Part shown: positions 28,281-35,904 of the stretch, piece by piece
Layout of the letters: each line of letters opens with the position of its first letter
How positions within the stretch are numbered: the first letter of the stretch is position 1
From: a virus
IMG/VR virus record: IMGVR_UViG_3300042691_021691
Span: 1 to 64,000 of that record
Direction: 5' to 3' (one strand)
DNA length: 64,000 bases
The notes under the pieces: model-generated
Seen by the model: only the letters and a program-made list of their open reading frames with translations
Told to the model about the DNA's origin: nothing
Database searches by the model: none
Translations under genes and position numbers: made by a program

Positions 28281-28808
28281 ATGGGAGCAGAAACTAAAAA
28301 ATGCATAGTATTGAATTCTACATACGAACCTCTTACGATAGTTACCGTTAAGAGAGCTATTTCTTTAATAGTTCAAGGAAAAGCAATACTAGTCGAAGAA
28401 TATAAAAATGTAAAAGTTAGAAGCAGTAATCAATCTTTTTCTGCACCTCTGACAATTGCATTGAAATATTATATTAATAGCAGATTGGTATTTAAACGAC
28501 CGGCTCCGTTGAATAACAGAAATCTGAGCGTGAGAGACAATAATACATGTCAGTATTGTGGCAGAACTAAGTCACAATTAACCGCAAAAGAAAAGATGAC
28601 ACGAGATCATATTATCCCGAAAGATAAAGGCGGGATAGATGATTGGTTAAATGTTGCACTATCATGTGATACATGTAATAATAAAAAGGGCAACAAATAT
28701 ATGAGTGAAAAAAATATGAAATTGCTAAAAGAACCCACGGTCCCAACGGTATTTGAATTGTGGGCTAGACAAGCAAAAATATCTCCAACCAGTATACTAC
28801 AAGACTAA
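28281..28808 (+). CDS. HNH endonuclease
   Basis: A 175-residue protein with the HNH core CQYCGRTKS...TRDHIIPKDKGG..DWLNVALSCDTCNNKKG (about 89-141): two zinc CxxC pairs, the catalytic DH and the Asn. The N-terminal 85 residues resemble those of IscB-unrelated phage and bacterial HNH proteins (NSTYEPLTIVTVKRAI). It may be a homing or packaging-associated nuclease; it is not inserted in a gene here. Confidence 0.88.
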   Translation: MGAETKKCIVLNSTYEPLTIVTVKRAISLIVQGKAILVEEYKNVKVRSSNQSFSAPLTIALKYYINSRLVFKRPAPLNNRNLSVRDNNTCQYCGRTKSQLTAKEKMTRDHIIPKDKGGIDDWLNVALSCDTCNNKKGNKYMSEKNMKLLKEPTVPTVFELWARQAKISPTSILQD

Positions 28809-28817
28809 GGAGCAGTT

Positions 28818-29441
28818 ATGGATGAAATGGTTATTAAAGTAGAACAAAGTTATAATAAATTTATGCAGTTAATTGAAGCAGATCCGCGCTCAGAACTACT
28901 GAAGAAGATGTATGAAAATTTCTCGGATCAGCTATCGATTGCTCCTGCATCGTCTAAGTATCATTATCATAATGCATTTCCAGGAGGCTATCTCTGTCAC
29001 GTAGTTCACGTAGCCGAGATTGCCGTGAAGTTAACTAAAGTGTATAGTGAAATGGATGGTAACGTAGACTATACTAAAGAAGAATTGGTATTTGCCGCGC
29101 TACATCATGATCTTGGCAAGCTAGGAACAGAAGATACTCCATATTACTTGGATCAAGATTCTGATTGGCATCGTAAGCGTGGAGAAATGTATAAGCACAA
29201 TGATGCTATTCAGTATATGAAAGTGACGGATAGGGCACTATATACTCTACAAAAATATAATATTCCAGTAACAGAAAAGGAATTTATTGCTATCAAGCTT
29301 TCCGATGGATTGTATGATGACAGTAATAAATCATATTTAGTAAATCATTCGGTGTTTCCTATGAAAACAAATCTGCCATATATTATTCATTGGGCGGATC
29401 ATATGGCTACATCGGCGGAAAGAGATTCTGCAAGATTTTAA
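28818..29441 (+). CDS. HD-domain phosphohydrolase
   Basis: A 207-residue protein with metal ligands in FPGGYLCHVVHVAEIAVKL (His about 60) and the HD pair in FAALHHDLGKLGT (about 92). These enzymes hydrolyse nucleotides or phosphodiesters. AGGAG precedes the ATG. It could trim nucleotide pools or signals during infection; the substrate is unknown. Confidence 0.85.
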   Translation: MDEMVIKVEQSYNKFMQLIEADPRSELLKKMYENFSDQLSIAPASSKYHYHNAFPGGYLCHVVHVAEIAVKLTKVYSEMDGNVDYTKEELVFAALHHDLGKLGTEDTPYYLDQDSDWHRKRGEMYKHNDAIQYMKVTDRALYTLQKYNIPVTEKEFIAIKLSDGLYDDSNKSYLVNHSVFPMKTNLPYIIHWADHMATSAERDSARF

Positions 29442-29456
29442 TGGTTATGTAATATT

Positions 29457-29535
29457 TATTTATAGTCTCGCACCAACAATGGTGGAGACAACCAGGTATG
29501 CTCACTAATGAGATACCATTTCTTAGGAGTCTTAT
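29457..29535 (+). promoter_or_regulatory. TATTTATA box and two-hairpin leader of the Hsp20 gene
   Basis: TATTTATA at 29457 is followed by GTCTC-CACC / GGTG-GAGAC and GGTAT-CTCA / TGAG-ATACC hairpins, then TAGGAG before the ATG. The ribosome binding site itself is outside both stems, so a simple RNA thermometer is not evident. Confidence 0.5.
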
Positions 29536-30027
29536 ATGACTAAAAATTCTTTATTGGTACGTCCGAGAAGTTGGGTGGGATCGGTTTTTAATGAACGTGA
29601 TTCGTTTGTTAATTCATTTGATCAAATTTTCGATGAAATGCTTAAGACACAGTTCCCAGAAGCATTTACCGAAATTGGCGCAAATCCAATTGGTAGAGCA
29701 GCGTATCCAAAGGTTAATGTAGTAGCAAAAGAAAATTCATTGGTTATTGAGGCGGAGCTAGCAGGACTGAAAAAGGAAGAAATTGATCTAGATGTTAAGG
29801 ATACGATTCTAACAATTTCAGGAAAAGCTACTTCCACCGAAGCGGCAGAAAATACGGTTTATGTAATTAGAGAATTAAAGCGATCTGGTTTTAGTCGTGC
29901 ATTTGTGCTTGGTAAACAATTTGATACTTCTAAAATTAGTGCAACATTTGAAAACGGGTTACTGACAATTGAAATTCCAAGATTTATTAAGGAAGACAGT
30001 AACCCACAAAAGGTTACGATTAAGTAA
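29536..30027 (+). CDS. Small heat-shock protein (Hsp20/alpha-crystallin)
   Basis: A 163-residue protein whose alpha-crystallin domain covers about residues 55-150: YPKVNVVAKENSLVIEAELAGLKKEEIDLDVKD, TLTISGK, and the conserved A-x-x-x-n-G-L-L (ATFENGLLTIEIP). Phage Hsp20 proteins are known in marine T4-like phages and probably help folding or assembly of virion proteins. A clean Shine-Dalgarno sequence TAGGAG is present. Confidence 0.93.
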   Translation: MTKNSLLVRPRSWVGSVFNERDSFVNSFDQIFDEMLKTQFPEAFTEIGANPIGRAAYPKVNVVAKENSLVIEAELAGLKKEEIDLDVKDTILTISGKATSTEAAENTVYVIRELKRSGFSRAFVLGKQFDTSKISATFENGLLTIEIPRFIKEDSNPQKVTIK

Positions 30028-30057
30028 AAACCTTAAATAACTAGGAGGGCTAACGTA

Positions 30058-30117
30058 ATGATTCGTAGTTTTAAATCAGCAGTAGTTAATCACAAAAACT
30101 ATAACCGATATAACTAG
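30058..30117 (+). CDS. Leader peptide (19 residues)
   Basis: MIRSFKSAVVNHKNYNRYN with a very strong TAGGAGG upstream. The TAG stop overlaps the second Shine-Dalgarno-like sequence. GGGCTAA at its ribosome binding site is complementary to TTAGCCC at 30141-30147, so it can be masked by downstream RNA. It is probably a regulatory leader ORF. Confidence 0.45.
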   Translation: MIRSFKSAVVNHKNYNRYN

Positions 30118-30139
30118 GAGGTGATCCACATCGGTTATA
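30100..30139 (+). promoter_or_regulatory. Hairpin exposing a 13-nt anti-16S (super Shine-Dalgarno) sequence
   Basis: A perfect 10-bp stem (TATAACCGAT with ATCGGTTATA) presents a 20-nt loop with AGGAGGTGATCCA (30116-30128), fully complementary to the 3' end of typical bacterial 16S rRNA. No start codon follows at normal distance; the next ATG is at 30160. Confidence 0.65.
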
Positions 30140-30170
30140 TTTAGCCCAAAACGTTAACCATGGAGATACT

Positions 30171-30213
30171 AACGGGGTCATTGAGAACCACTCTTTGACC
30201 CCGTTCATTCATT
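30171..30213 (+). terminator. Terminator-like hairpin before the 30229 gene
   Basis: AACGGGGTCA and TGACCCCGTT pair over 10 bp with a 15-nt loop, followed by CATTCATTT. It ends 16 nt before the next start codon and completes a leader ORF / hairpin / terminator series, as in attenuators. Confidence 0.7.
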
Positions 30214-30228
30214 TGAATAGAGAAAATT

Positions 30229-31284
30229 ATGATAACACTACATAGATTGATAGTATTTACGGCATTTTGTATAGCAGCGGCAGCAGCATATTTTTCAGTT
30301 ACAGGAATAGGAAAATTATTTGCAGGTGCAGCTATGTCGGCAATGGTTATGGCAAGTGCGTTAGAATTAGGAAAGCTGGTATCGGTTTCATTCTTATATC
30401 GATATTGGAAAATTATACCTCGTGCATTAAAAACTTATATGACTGCTGGCAGTATAGTTTTAATAGCTATAACATCCGCTGGTATATATGGATATCTTTC
30501 ATCTGCGTATGCTACAGTTGCCGCTACGCCATTAAAAATGAACGCAGATATACAAATTTTAGATGCACAGGCAAAAACTTTAGATGAAGAAATTCAAAGA
30601 AAGACAAATAGATTAGATCAAATTATTTCTCTTCGTGGACAGCAAGAATCTAGAATTGATAATTTGATTGCAAAAAGTACAACTGGTTCTAATACTACAA
30701 TTAGAACGGCGCAAAATTCATTGCGAGAATTAGATAGAACAGCATCGGCGTTACAACAAGAAATAAACAAAACATCCGCTCAACGTGATAGCCTACGGGC
30801 AAAAAGTCTAACAACAGGTGTTGAAATTAATACTAATTCCGACATAGGAACTTTTATGTATATTGCAAATGCAATAGGAGTTCCATTAGATACTGTAGTT
30901 AAATGGTTTATATTAGTTATTGTCTTGGTGTTTGATCCTTTGTCTATTAGCTTAGTATTAGCATATAATTTTCTAAAAATGCAAGAAACTAAAAGTGTGG
31001 AATCCAAGCCTATAGAAGATGAAAAGGAATTGCCGTTGTATACACCGGAGCCAATAGCAGAAAAAATAGAATTGGTGGAAGCAGAAGAACTTACACCAGA
31101 CATACCTGCTGTATTAGATTTGCCAACCGAAGAAGTAATTAATAAAATTGATTATAATCAAATATATAATGATCCAATGCCATATTATATGAATTCAAAA
31201 TATGATTGGAACAAAGATCAACGATGGGAAACCGACCCATCTGCTATAGCATTCAAAAGATATTTAGATAACAAAACCATATAA
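30229..31284 (+). CDS. Multi-span membrane protein with coiled coil
   Basis: A 351-residue protein: three N-terminal spans (about 5-25, 30-50, 70-95), a long coiled coil (105-200) with repeated Gln/Arg/Asp heptads, a fourth span (223-245) and an acidic C-terminal tail. The layout recalls DUF4407-like membrane proteins. It follows an elaborate leader, which implies tightly set expression. Function unknown. Confidence 0.7.
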   Translation: MITLHRLIVFTAFCIAAAAAYFSVTGIGKLFAGAAMSAMVMASALELGKLVSVSFLYRYWKIIPRALKTYMTAGSIVLIAITSAGIYGYLSSAYATVAATPLKMNADIQILDAQAKTLDEEIQRKTNRLDQIISLRGQQESRIDNLIAKSTTGSNTTIRTAQNSLRELDRTASALQQEINKTSAQRDSLRAKSLTTGVEINTNSDIGTFMYIANAIGVPLDTVVKWFILVIVLVFDPLSISLVLAYNFLKMQETKSVESKPIEDEKELPLYTPEPIAEKIELVEAEELTPDIPAVLDLPTEEVINKIDYNQIYNDPMPYYMNSKYDWNKDQRWETDPSAIAFKRYLDNKTI

Positions 31285-31288
31285 GCCC

Positions 31289-31344
31289 TTGACAAATACT
31301 AAATTATATAGTATATTTTAGTATATTCTAATTCTTAGTATACT
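31289..31344 (+). promoter_or_regulatory. Promoter with three TAGTATA direct repeats
   Basis: TTGACA-N17-TATATT, with TAGTATATT at 31309 and 31319 and TAGTATACT at 31336. The first repeat covers the -10 box, so a repressor binding these repeats could block the promoter. Confidence 0.6.
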
Positions 31345-31360
31345 CTAGCTCAAGGATTTT

Positions 31361-32257
31361 ATGTCGCATCAAGTTGGTTACTGCTGTATTAATCTAACTC
31401 TACAAGATACTCGTAAAATTACAACTAATCGTGGCATGATTCAACGAACGTTCCTTGAGCGAGGCGTTAATTATGCATCAGAGCTTGCATTACAAAATGC
31501 GCGTGACTTAGTAGAAATTATTAAATGGAATGCAGAAAATAATATTAAAGTATTCCGACTATCATCCAATCTATTCCCTTGGAATTCTAAATATAAGCTA
31601 TCAGACTTGCCCGACTACGATGCTATCTGTCAACATCTTCTAGCAGCGGGTAATCTTGCGCGTAATACGGGACAGAGAATTACTGCACATCCTGATCATT
31701 TTGTTAAGCTAGGTTCTACTAAGCCAGACGTAGTAGATAATGCCATTCATGATCTCGAACACCATTCAGAAGTATTTGATCTTATGGGACTATCTGCTAC
31801 GCATTATAATTGCCTTAACATTCACGTGGGTATGAATTTCGCAACTGATACAGTTACTCGTTGGTTGCATGCATTTGATCGTCTATCCGATAACTGCAAA
31901 AAGAGACTAGTTGTAGAAAATGATGACAAAGCTTCGGCGTTTTCTGTTCAACAACTCTATGATAATATTTACAAGAATATTCGTATTCCAATTACATTTG
32001 ATTATTTCCATCATCAATTTCATTCTGATGGGATTACCACAAAAGATGCGGCAGTATTGTCGGCGTTTACGTGGGATGTTCGACCGCTGTTTCACTATAG
32101 TGAATCAAAAAATCTGAATGAAAACGTATCTGGTAACCCACGAGCACACGCAGACTATGTGTTTAGTAAGATTGATGATTTTGATCTTAATATCGATGTA
32201 GATTTGGAAGCAAAAGCAAAAGAACTCGCACTATTAAAATACCGGAATCTATCATGA
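31361..32257 (+). CDS. uvsE: UV-damage endonuclease (UvdE/UvsE family)
   Basis: A 298-residue TIM-barrel enzyme close to full family length: VGYCCINLTL at the start, FRLSSNLFPW, ITAHPDHFVKLGS, NIHVGMN, LVVENDDKA, FDYFHHQFH. His and Glu of these motifs bind the metal ions. It nicks 5' of UV photoproducts and other lesions, starting repair. AAGGA precedes the ATG and it has its own promoter; it overlaps the next gene by ATGA. Confidence 0.92.
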   Translation: MSHQVGYCCINLTLQDTRKITTNRGMIQRTFLERGVNYASELALQNARDLVEIIKWNAENNIKVFRLSSNLFPWNSKYKLSDLPDYDAICQHLLAAGNLARNTGQRITAHPDHFVKLGSTKPDVVDNAIHDLEHHSEVFDLMGLSATHYNCLNIHVGMNFATDTVTRWLHAFDRLSDNCKKRLVVENDDKASAFSVQQLYDNIYKNIRIPITFDYFHHQFHSDGITTKDAAVLSAFTWDVRPLFHYSESKNLNENVSGNPRAHADYVFSKIDDFDLNIDVDLEAKAKELALLKYRNLS

Positions 32258-32886
32258 TTAGTTTTGCTATAACCACTCACAATGAAGGTGAGTATATTCA
32301 ACAATTATTAAATCAGCTTATAACCCATACTAAAGTAACAGATAGCGAAATTGTTATTTTGGATGATTTTTCTGATGATGAACGAACGAATGACATATTG
32401 AATTGGGCACAACTCCAACCCAAAGTCACAGTAGAAAAGAGAAGTTTAAATAATAATTTTGCAGAACAAAAAAATTATTTAAATTCTCTTTGCAAAGGAG
32501 ACTACATCTTTCAAATTGATGCGGATGAAATGCTACATCCGCATCTATTGTCGCATATAGATGCTATAATTAAATCAAATGCGGAAGTAGATTTGTTTAT
32601 GGTTCCTAGAGTAAATATGGTCGAAGGATTAACGCCATCTGATATAGAACGATGGGGATGGGTTGTTAATGAAAATAATTGGGTTATGTGGCCTGATTAT
32701 CAAACTAGAATTTATAAAAATACTCTATCAATCAAGTGGGAAAGTGCAGTTCATGAAAGAATTTCTGGATATGATGTGGTGGCGAAATTACCTGCCGCAG
32801 AAGAATGGTCAATTTATCATATAAAAGATATTGATAGGCAGCGTAAACAAAATGATTATTACGAAACAATTCAACGGAAAATGTAA
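32254..32886 (+). CDS. Family 2 glycosyltransferase (GT-A)
   Basis: A 210-residue enzyme: FAITTHNEGEYIQQLL at the N-terminus, EIVILDDFSDDERT, the DxD motif in YIFQIDADEML (about 88), and a downstream DIERWGWVVNENNWVMWPDYQTRIYKN stretch. Inverting GT2 enzymes use nucleotide sugars. Translationally coupled to the UV endonuclease gene. Confidence 0.85.
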   Translation: MISFAITTHNEGEYIQQLLNQLITHTKVTDSEIVILDDFSDDERTNDILNWAQLQPKVTVEKRSLNNNFAEQKNYLNSLCKGDYIFQIDADEMLHPHLLSHIDAIIKSNAEVDLFMVPRVNMVEGLTPSDIERWGWVVNENNWVMWPDYQTRIYKNTLSIKWESAVHERISGYDVVAKLPAAEEWSIYHIKDIDRQRKQNDYYETIQRKM

Positions 32887-32888
32887 GT

Positions 32889-33923
32889 ATGTATGAATGC
32901 CTAACATATGATGATATAAATCTAGTTCCCGCCTATAGTGAGATCGAAAGCCGTCAAAATATTGATCTTACGACACAATTAACTACTAATTATAGTTTAA
33001 TGGTTCCGCTCATCGCAAGTCCTATGGATACGGTATGTGATGTTGATATGGCTATTGCAATGGCTGAAATGGGTGGTGTAGGATGTATTCATCGATTTAT
33101 GTCCATTGAAGAGCAAGCGGAGCAAATACGGGATGTAAAATTTTCTATACGCGACAGCATCTATTATGAAAGATGGAACGGTATGGAAATTCCCTATATG
33201 GCTGCGGTTGGAGCCAATGGTGATTATTTAGAACGGGCACAAGAGTTGACAAATAAAGGTGCAAATGTTATATTAATTGATGTGGCACACGGACATCACA
33301 AATTTGTCAAAGATGCTATTGAAAATTTAAAGAACAAGCTACCATCACACGTTGATATTATTGCTGGGAATGTAGCTACTGCTCAAGCTGCAATGGATTT
33401 AGAGGATTGGGGAGCTAATGCAATTCGAGTGGGTATAGGCGGCGGATCATTATGCACAACCAGAATTAAAACTGGATTCGGTGTTCCTAATATTACATCA
33501 CTAGAACAATCTTCTAATTCGACATCGGTTCCAATTATTGCATGTGGTGGAATTCGTTCAAGTGGAGACATTGCGAAAGCACTGGCTGTTGGGGCAAGCT
33601 CTGTAATTCTAGGTTCTTTATTAGCAGGAACAAAGGAAGCGCCTGGGGCAATTATTGAGAAGTCTACTGGTTTATATAAGCGTTATCGTGGGGCAGCTTC
33701 TTTGGAAACCAAGACAGTGCATGGTCAAGTGCAACGTAACGTGGAAGGGGAATCCACCGTAGTTCCGTTCAAAGGTGGGGCAAAATTTGTTATAGAAGGG
33801 TTATTGGATGGGCTTAGGTCGGCACTGTCATATGCAGGAGCACAAAGCTTATCTAAATTTAATCCTGAATATGTCAGAGTAACAAATGCAGGAATAACAG
33901 AAGGAAGACCGCATTTGTTATAA
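32889..33923 (+). CDS. IMP dehydrogenase / GMP reductase family enzyme
   Basis: A 344-residue barrel without CBS domains. The catalytic Cys loop is GIGGGSLCTTRIKTGFGVP (Cys about 185), the phosphate site is IIACGGIRSSGDIAKALAVGAS, and the C-terminus EGESTVVPFKGG...LLDGLRSALSYAGA is closer to GMP reductases than to IMPDH. It would change guanine nucleotide supply in the infected cell. Which of the two reactions it catalyses is not certain. Confidence 0.88.
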   Translation: MYECLTYDDINLVPAYSEIESRQNIDLTTQLTTNYSLMVPLIASPMDTVCDVDMAIAMAEMGGVGCIHRFMSIEEQAEQIRDVKFSIRDSIYYERWNGMEIPYMAAVGANGDYLERAQELTNKGANVILIDVAHGHHKFVKDAIENLKNKLPSHVDIIAGNVATAQAAMDLEDWGANAIRVGIGGGSLCTTRIKTGFGVPNITSLEQSSNSTSVPIIACGGIRSSGDIAKALAVGASSVILGSLLAGTKEAPGAIIEKSTGLYKRYRGAASLETKTVHGQVQRNVEGESTVVPFKGGAKFVIEGLLDGLRSALSYAGAQSLSKFNPEYVRVTNAGITEGRPHLL

Positions 33924-33940
33924 CTTAATATGGAGATTAT

Positions 33941-34474
33941 ATGCTAATCAAAAAAACAATTATTTTAGTTTTTGTGGTGATCGCATTAATAACTACTAAT
34001 CGTGTAGAAGCTTGGTTCCATATTCCTACACAAGCTATAAAATCACAACCAACTGAATTGGAAAGATTTTTATCTCATATGGCATGGCGTGAGAGTAAAA
34101 ATACATCTAGAATTGTCAACCAATTTGGTATGATGGGTAAATACCAGTTCAGCCCATCAACTGTTAGAGGATTAGGATTCAACGTTTCTCAGTCACAATT
34201 CTTACGGGACAGCGATTTACAAGATTCCGTTATGGTTGCATATATGCGATCAAATAAGAAAGATTTGATAAAAATTATCAATCGATATGACGGACGAGTA
34301 CACAAAGGCGTAAAGATCACCGAGGCAGGAATGCTCGCCGCTGCACATTTGGGAGGAAGCAATAGTGTTGTAGCATGGTTTAATGATGATAGCTATTCTG
34401 GGAGAGCAGACGCAAATGGTACCAGTATTAGAAATTATATGTCAGAATTTAGTAAATATAAATTGGAGTTATAA
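33941..34474 (+). CDS. Exported lytic transglycosylase-like protein
   Basis: A 177-residue protein with a signal sequence (residues 1-24) and an SLT-like domain: LSHMAWRESKNTSRIVN with a candidate catalytic Glu (about 53), FGMMGKYQFSPSTVRGLGF, and AGMLAAAHLGG. It could open peptidoglycan during entry or virion assembly. GGAG precedes the ATG. Confidence 0.75.
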   Translation: MLIKKTIILVFVVIALITTNRVEAWFHIPTQAIKSQPTELERFLSHMAWRESKNTSRIVNQFGMMGKYQFSPSTVRGLGFNVSQSQFLRDSDLQDSVMVAYMRSNKKDLIKIINRYDGRVHKGVKITEAGMLAAAHLGGSNSVVAWFNDDSYSGRADANGTSIRNYMSEFSKYKLEL

Positions 34475-34759
34475 ATGTTGCAAATGATAATTACAGTATT
34501 AATTGGAGTATATGTAGCGGGTAGTGTGTATATTATATGGAATCTGTTGAAGAAAACAGAAACTCAAGAGTTAGCTTTGATGTCTATGTATGCACAAATT
34601 TCTACCGTTTTATATACAATGAAAGTGTTAGATGAACGGCAAATGTTTGAATCCGATGATGAAGTTGGAACCGTATACGCCCAAGTATCAAATACTGTAA
34701 AGAGCTTACAAATAATCTTGGGAGAAAATATTGATGGAATTGAAACAACAGAGGAATAA
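34475..34759 (+). CDS. Small membrane-anchored protein
   Basis: A 94-residue protein with one N-terminal span (residues 3-24) and an acidic helical tail. The ATG directly follows the previous TAA. Its end overlaps the sigma-factor gene by 26 nt. Function unknown. Confidence 0.65.
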   Translation: MLQMIITVLIGVYVAGSVYIIWNLLKKTETQELALMSMYAQISTVLYTMKVLDERQMFESDDEVGTVYAQVSNTVKSLQIILGENIDGIETTEE

Positions 34760-35480
34760 ATTAGGAAGAGTATACTTTACAGATGAAACGGAAAACGCGA
34801 TTGTAAAATACAATGAATCTAACGATCTCGACGAACGCGAAGAGATTTTTAGAGAATATATTCATGCGCCATTGGATAAAATGGCAGAAAACATAATTAA
34901 TAGATTTAAATTTCCTTATATGGATGGTACATTTGAGGAAATTAAGTCACAAGTAGTTGCATACTTAGTTATGAATTTACACAAATATACCGCCGACAAA
35001 GGAAAGGCGTTTTCGTATTTTTCAATTGTAGCAAAAAATTATTTAATATTAAACAATAATAATTTTTACAAAGAAGAAAAGCGAGTTATCTATTTAACGG
35101 ATAAAGAAGATGATACGCATTCAATAGAAGAATTACTAGTGGTGGATACGCATCAGACCGAAATACGAAATGATTTACGAGACTTTTTAGAGTTATCTAT
35201 TCAATTTTGGAATTTTAACATCCCAAGATTATTTAAAAAGAAGCGAGATGTAGAAATCGCATTTGCTGTAGTAAGATTAATGGAAAGAATAGATAGAATA
35301 GAGAATTTCAACAAAAAAGCTCTATACTTAATGATCCGAGAGATGACCGATTATAAAACCTCTCACATTACAAAGGTCATCAATAAAATGAAAGGGATTA
35401 TATTTAGACAACTAAATGAGTTTAGGCAAACTGGACACGTTTCAGATCCCTCCAACTATTTTGTATATAAAAACAAATAA
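34734..35480 (+). CDS. gp55-like late transcription sigma factor
   Basis: A 248-residue protein with the layout of T4 gp55 relatives: DEREEIFREYIHAPLDKMAENIINRFKFPY (a region-2-like helix), then HKYTADKGKAFSYFSIVAKNYLILNNN, which matches the conserved tract of phage late sigma factors and sigma region 2. gp55 directs host RNA polymerase to short late -10 boxes. I used the ATG at 34734 (GGGAG upstream). The recurring TATTTATA boxes are its likely targets. Confidence 0.8.
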   Translation: MELKQQRNKLGRVYFTDETENAIVKYNESNDLDEREEIFREYIHAPLDKMAENIINRFKFPYMDGTFEEIKSQVVAYLVMNLHKYTADKGKAFSYFSIVAKNYLILNNNNFYKEEKRVIYLTDKEDDTHSIEELLVVDTHQTEIRNDLRDFLELSIQFWNFNIPRLFKKKRDVEIAFAVVRLMERIDRIENFNKKALYLMIREMTDYKTSHITKVINKMKGIIFRQLNEFRQTGHVSDPSNYFVYKNK

Positions 35481-35484
35481 ATCT

Positions 35485-35494
35485 TATATTTATA
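35485..35494 (+). promoter_or_regulatory. TATATTTATA box before the tail block (putative late promoter)
   Basis: Lies 25 nt before the ATG at 35519 with no TTGACA upstream. It is part of CTTATA-TTTA-TATAAG, a perfect inverted repeat. Confidence 0.6.
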
Positions 35495-35518
35495 TAAGAT
35501 ACACTCTTACAAAATATT

Positions 35519-35902
35519 ATGTTTAATACAGAACTATTCCAGGGAAAGACGCTATCTGATGTGTTTGCGGACATCTATAAAAACACAGACGCCAAGCGCA
35601 GTCAAATAACTACATTTATTACCAAACTGGTGACCTTAATTAGGACACCAGAGGATGCCACTATCATAGGTCCAGTTATAAAAGAATTTTTAGACGTATC
35701 TGTGAAAAATGATGAGCATATCGTGCGTCTAGCACAGATTGTACAGAGACTTGAATTGGTAACTGCTAAAGGGTCATCTACCGGCGATTTATTGAGCGAT
35801 GAAGAAAAACTTCAATTGCTGGCAAATATAAATGAAGAGGTAGAAGCAGTACATAGACAAGTTTTAGAAGATGAAATTACCAATTTAAAAAGTAATATTT
35901 AA
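35519..35902 (+). CDS. Hypothetical helical protein of the tail block
   Basis: A 127-residue soluble helical protein (MFNTELFQGKTLSDVFADIYK...). It is the first gene after a late-type box and sits directly before the hub gene, so a baseplate or assembly role is likely. No family recognised by name. Confidence 0.65.
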   Translation: MFNTELFQGKTLSDVFADIYKNTDAKRSQITTFITKLVTLIRTPEDATIIGPVIKEFLDVSVKNDEHIVRLAQIVQRLELVTAKGSSTGDLLSDEEKLQLLANINEEVEAVHRQVLEDEITNLKSNI

Positions 35903-35904
35903 TT

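Noticed and set aside
30160-30198. 12-codon ORF at 30160 served by the AGGAGGTGATCC sequence
   Set aside because: The ATG is more than 30 nt from the Shine-Dalgarno-like sequence and the frame ends in the terminator hairpin; spacing does not support initiation.
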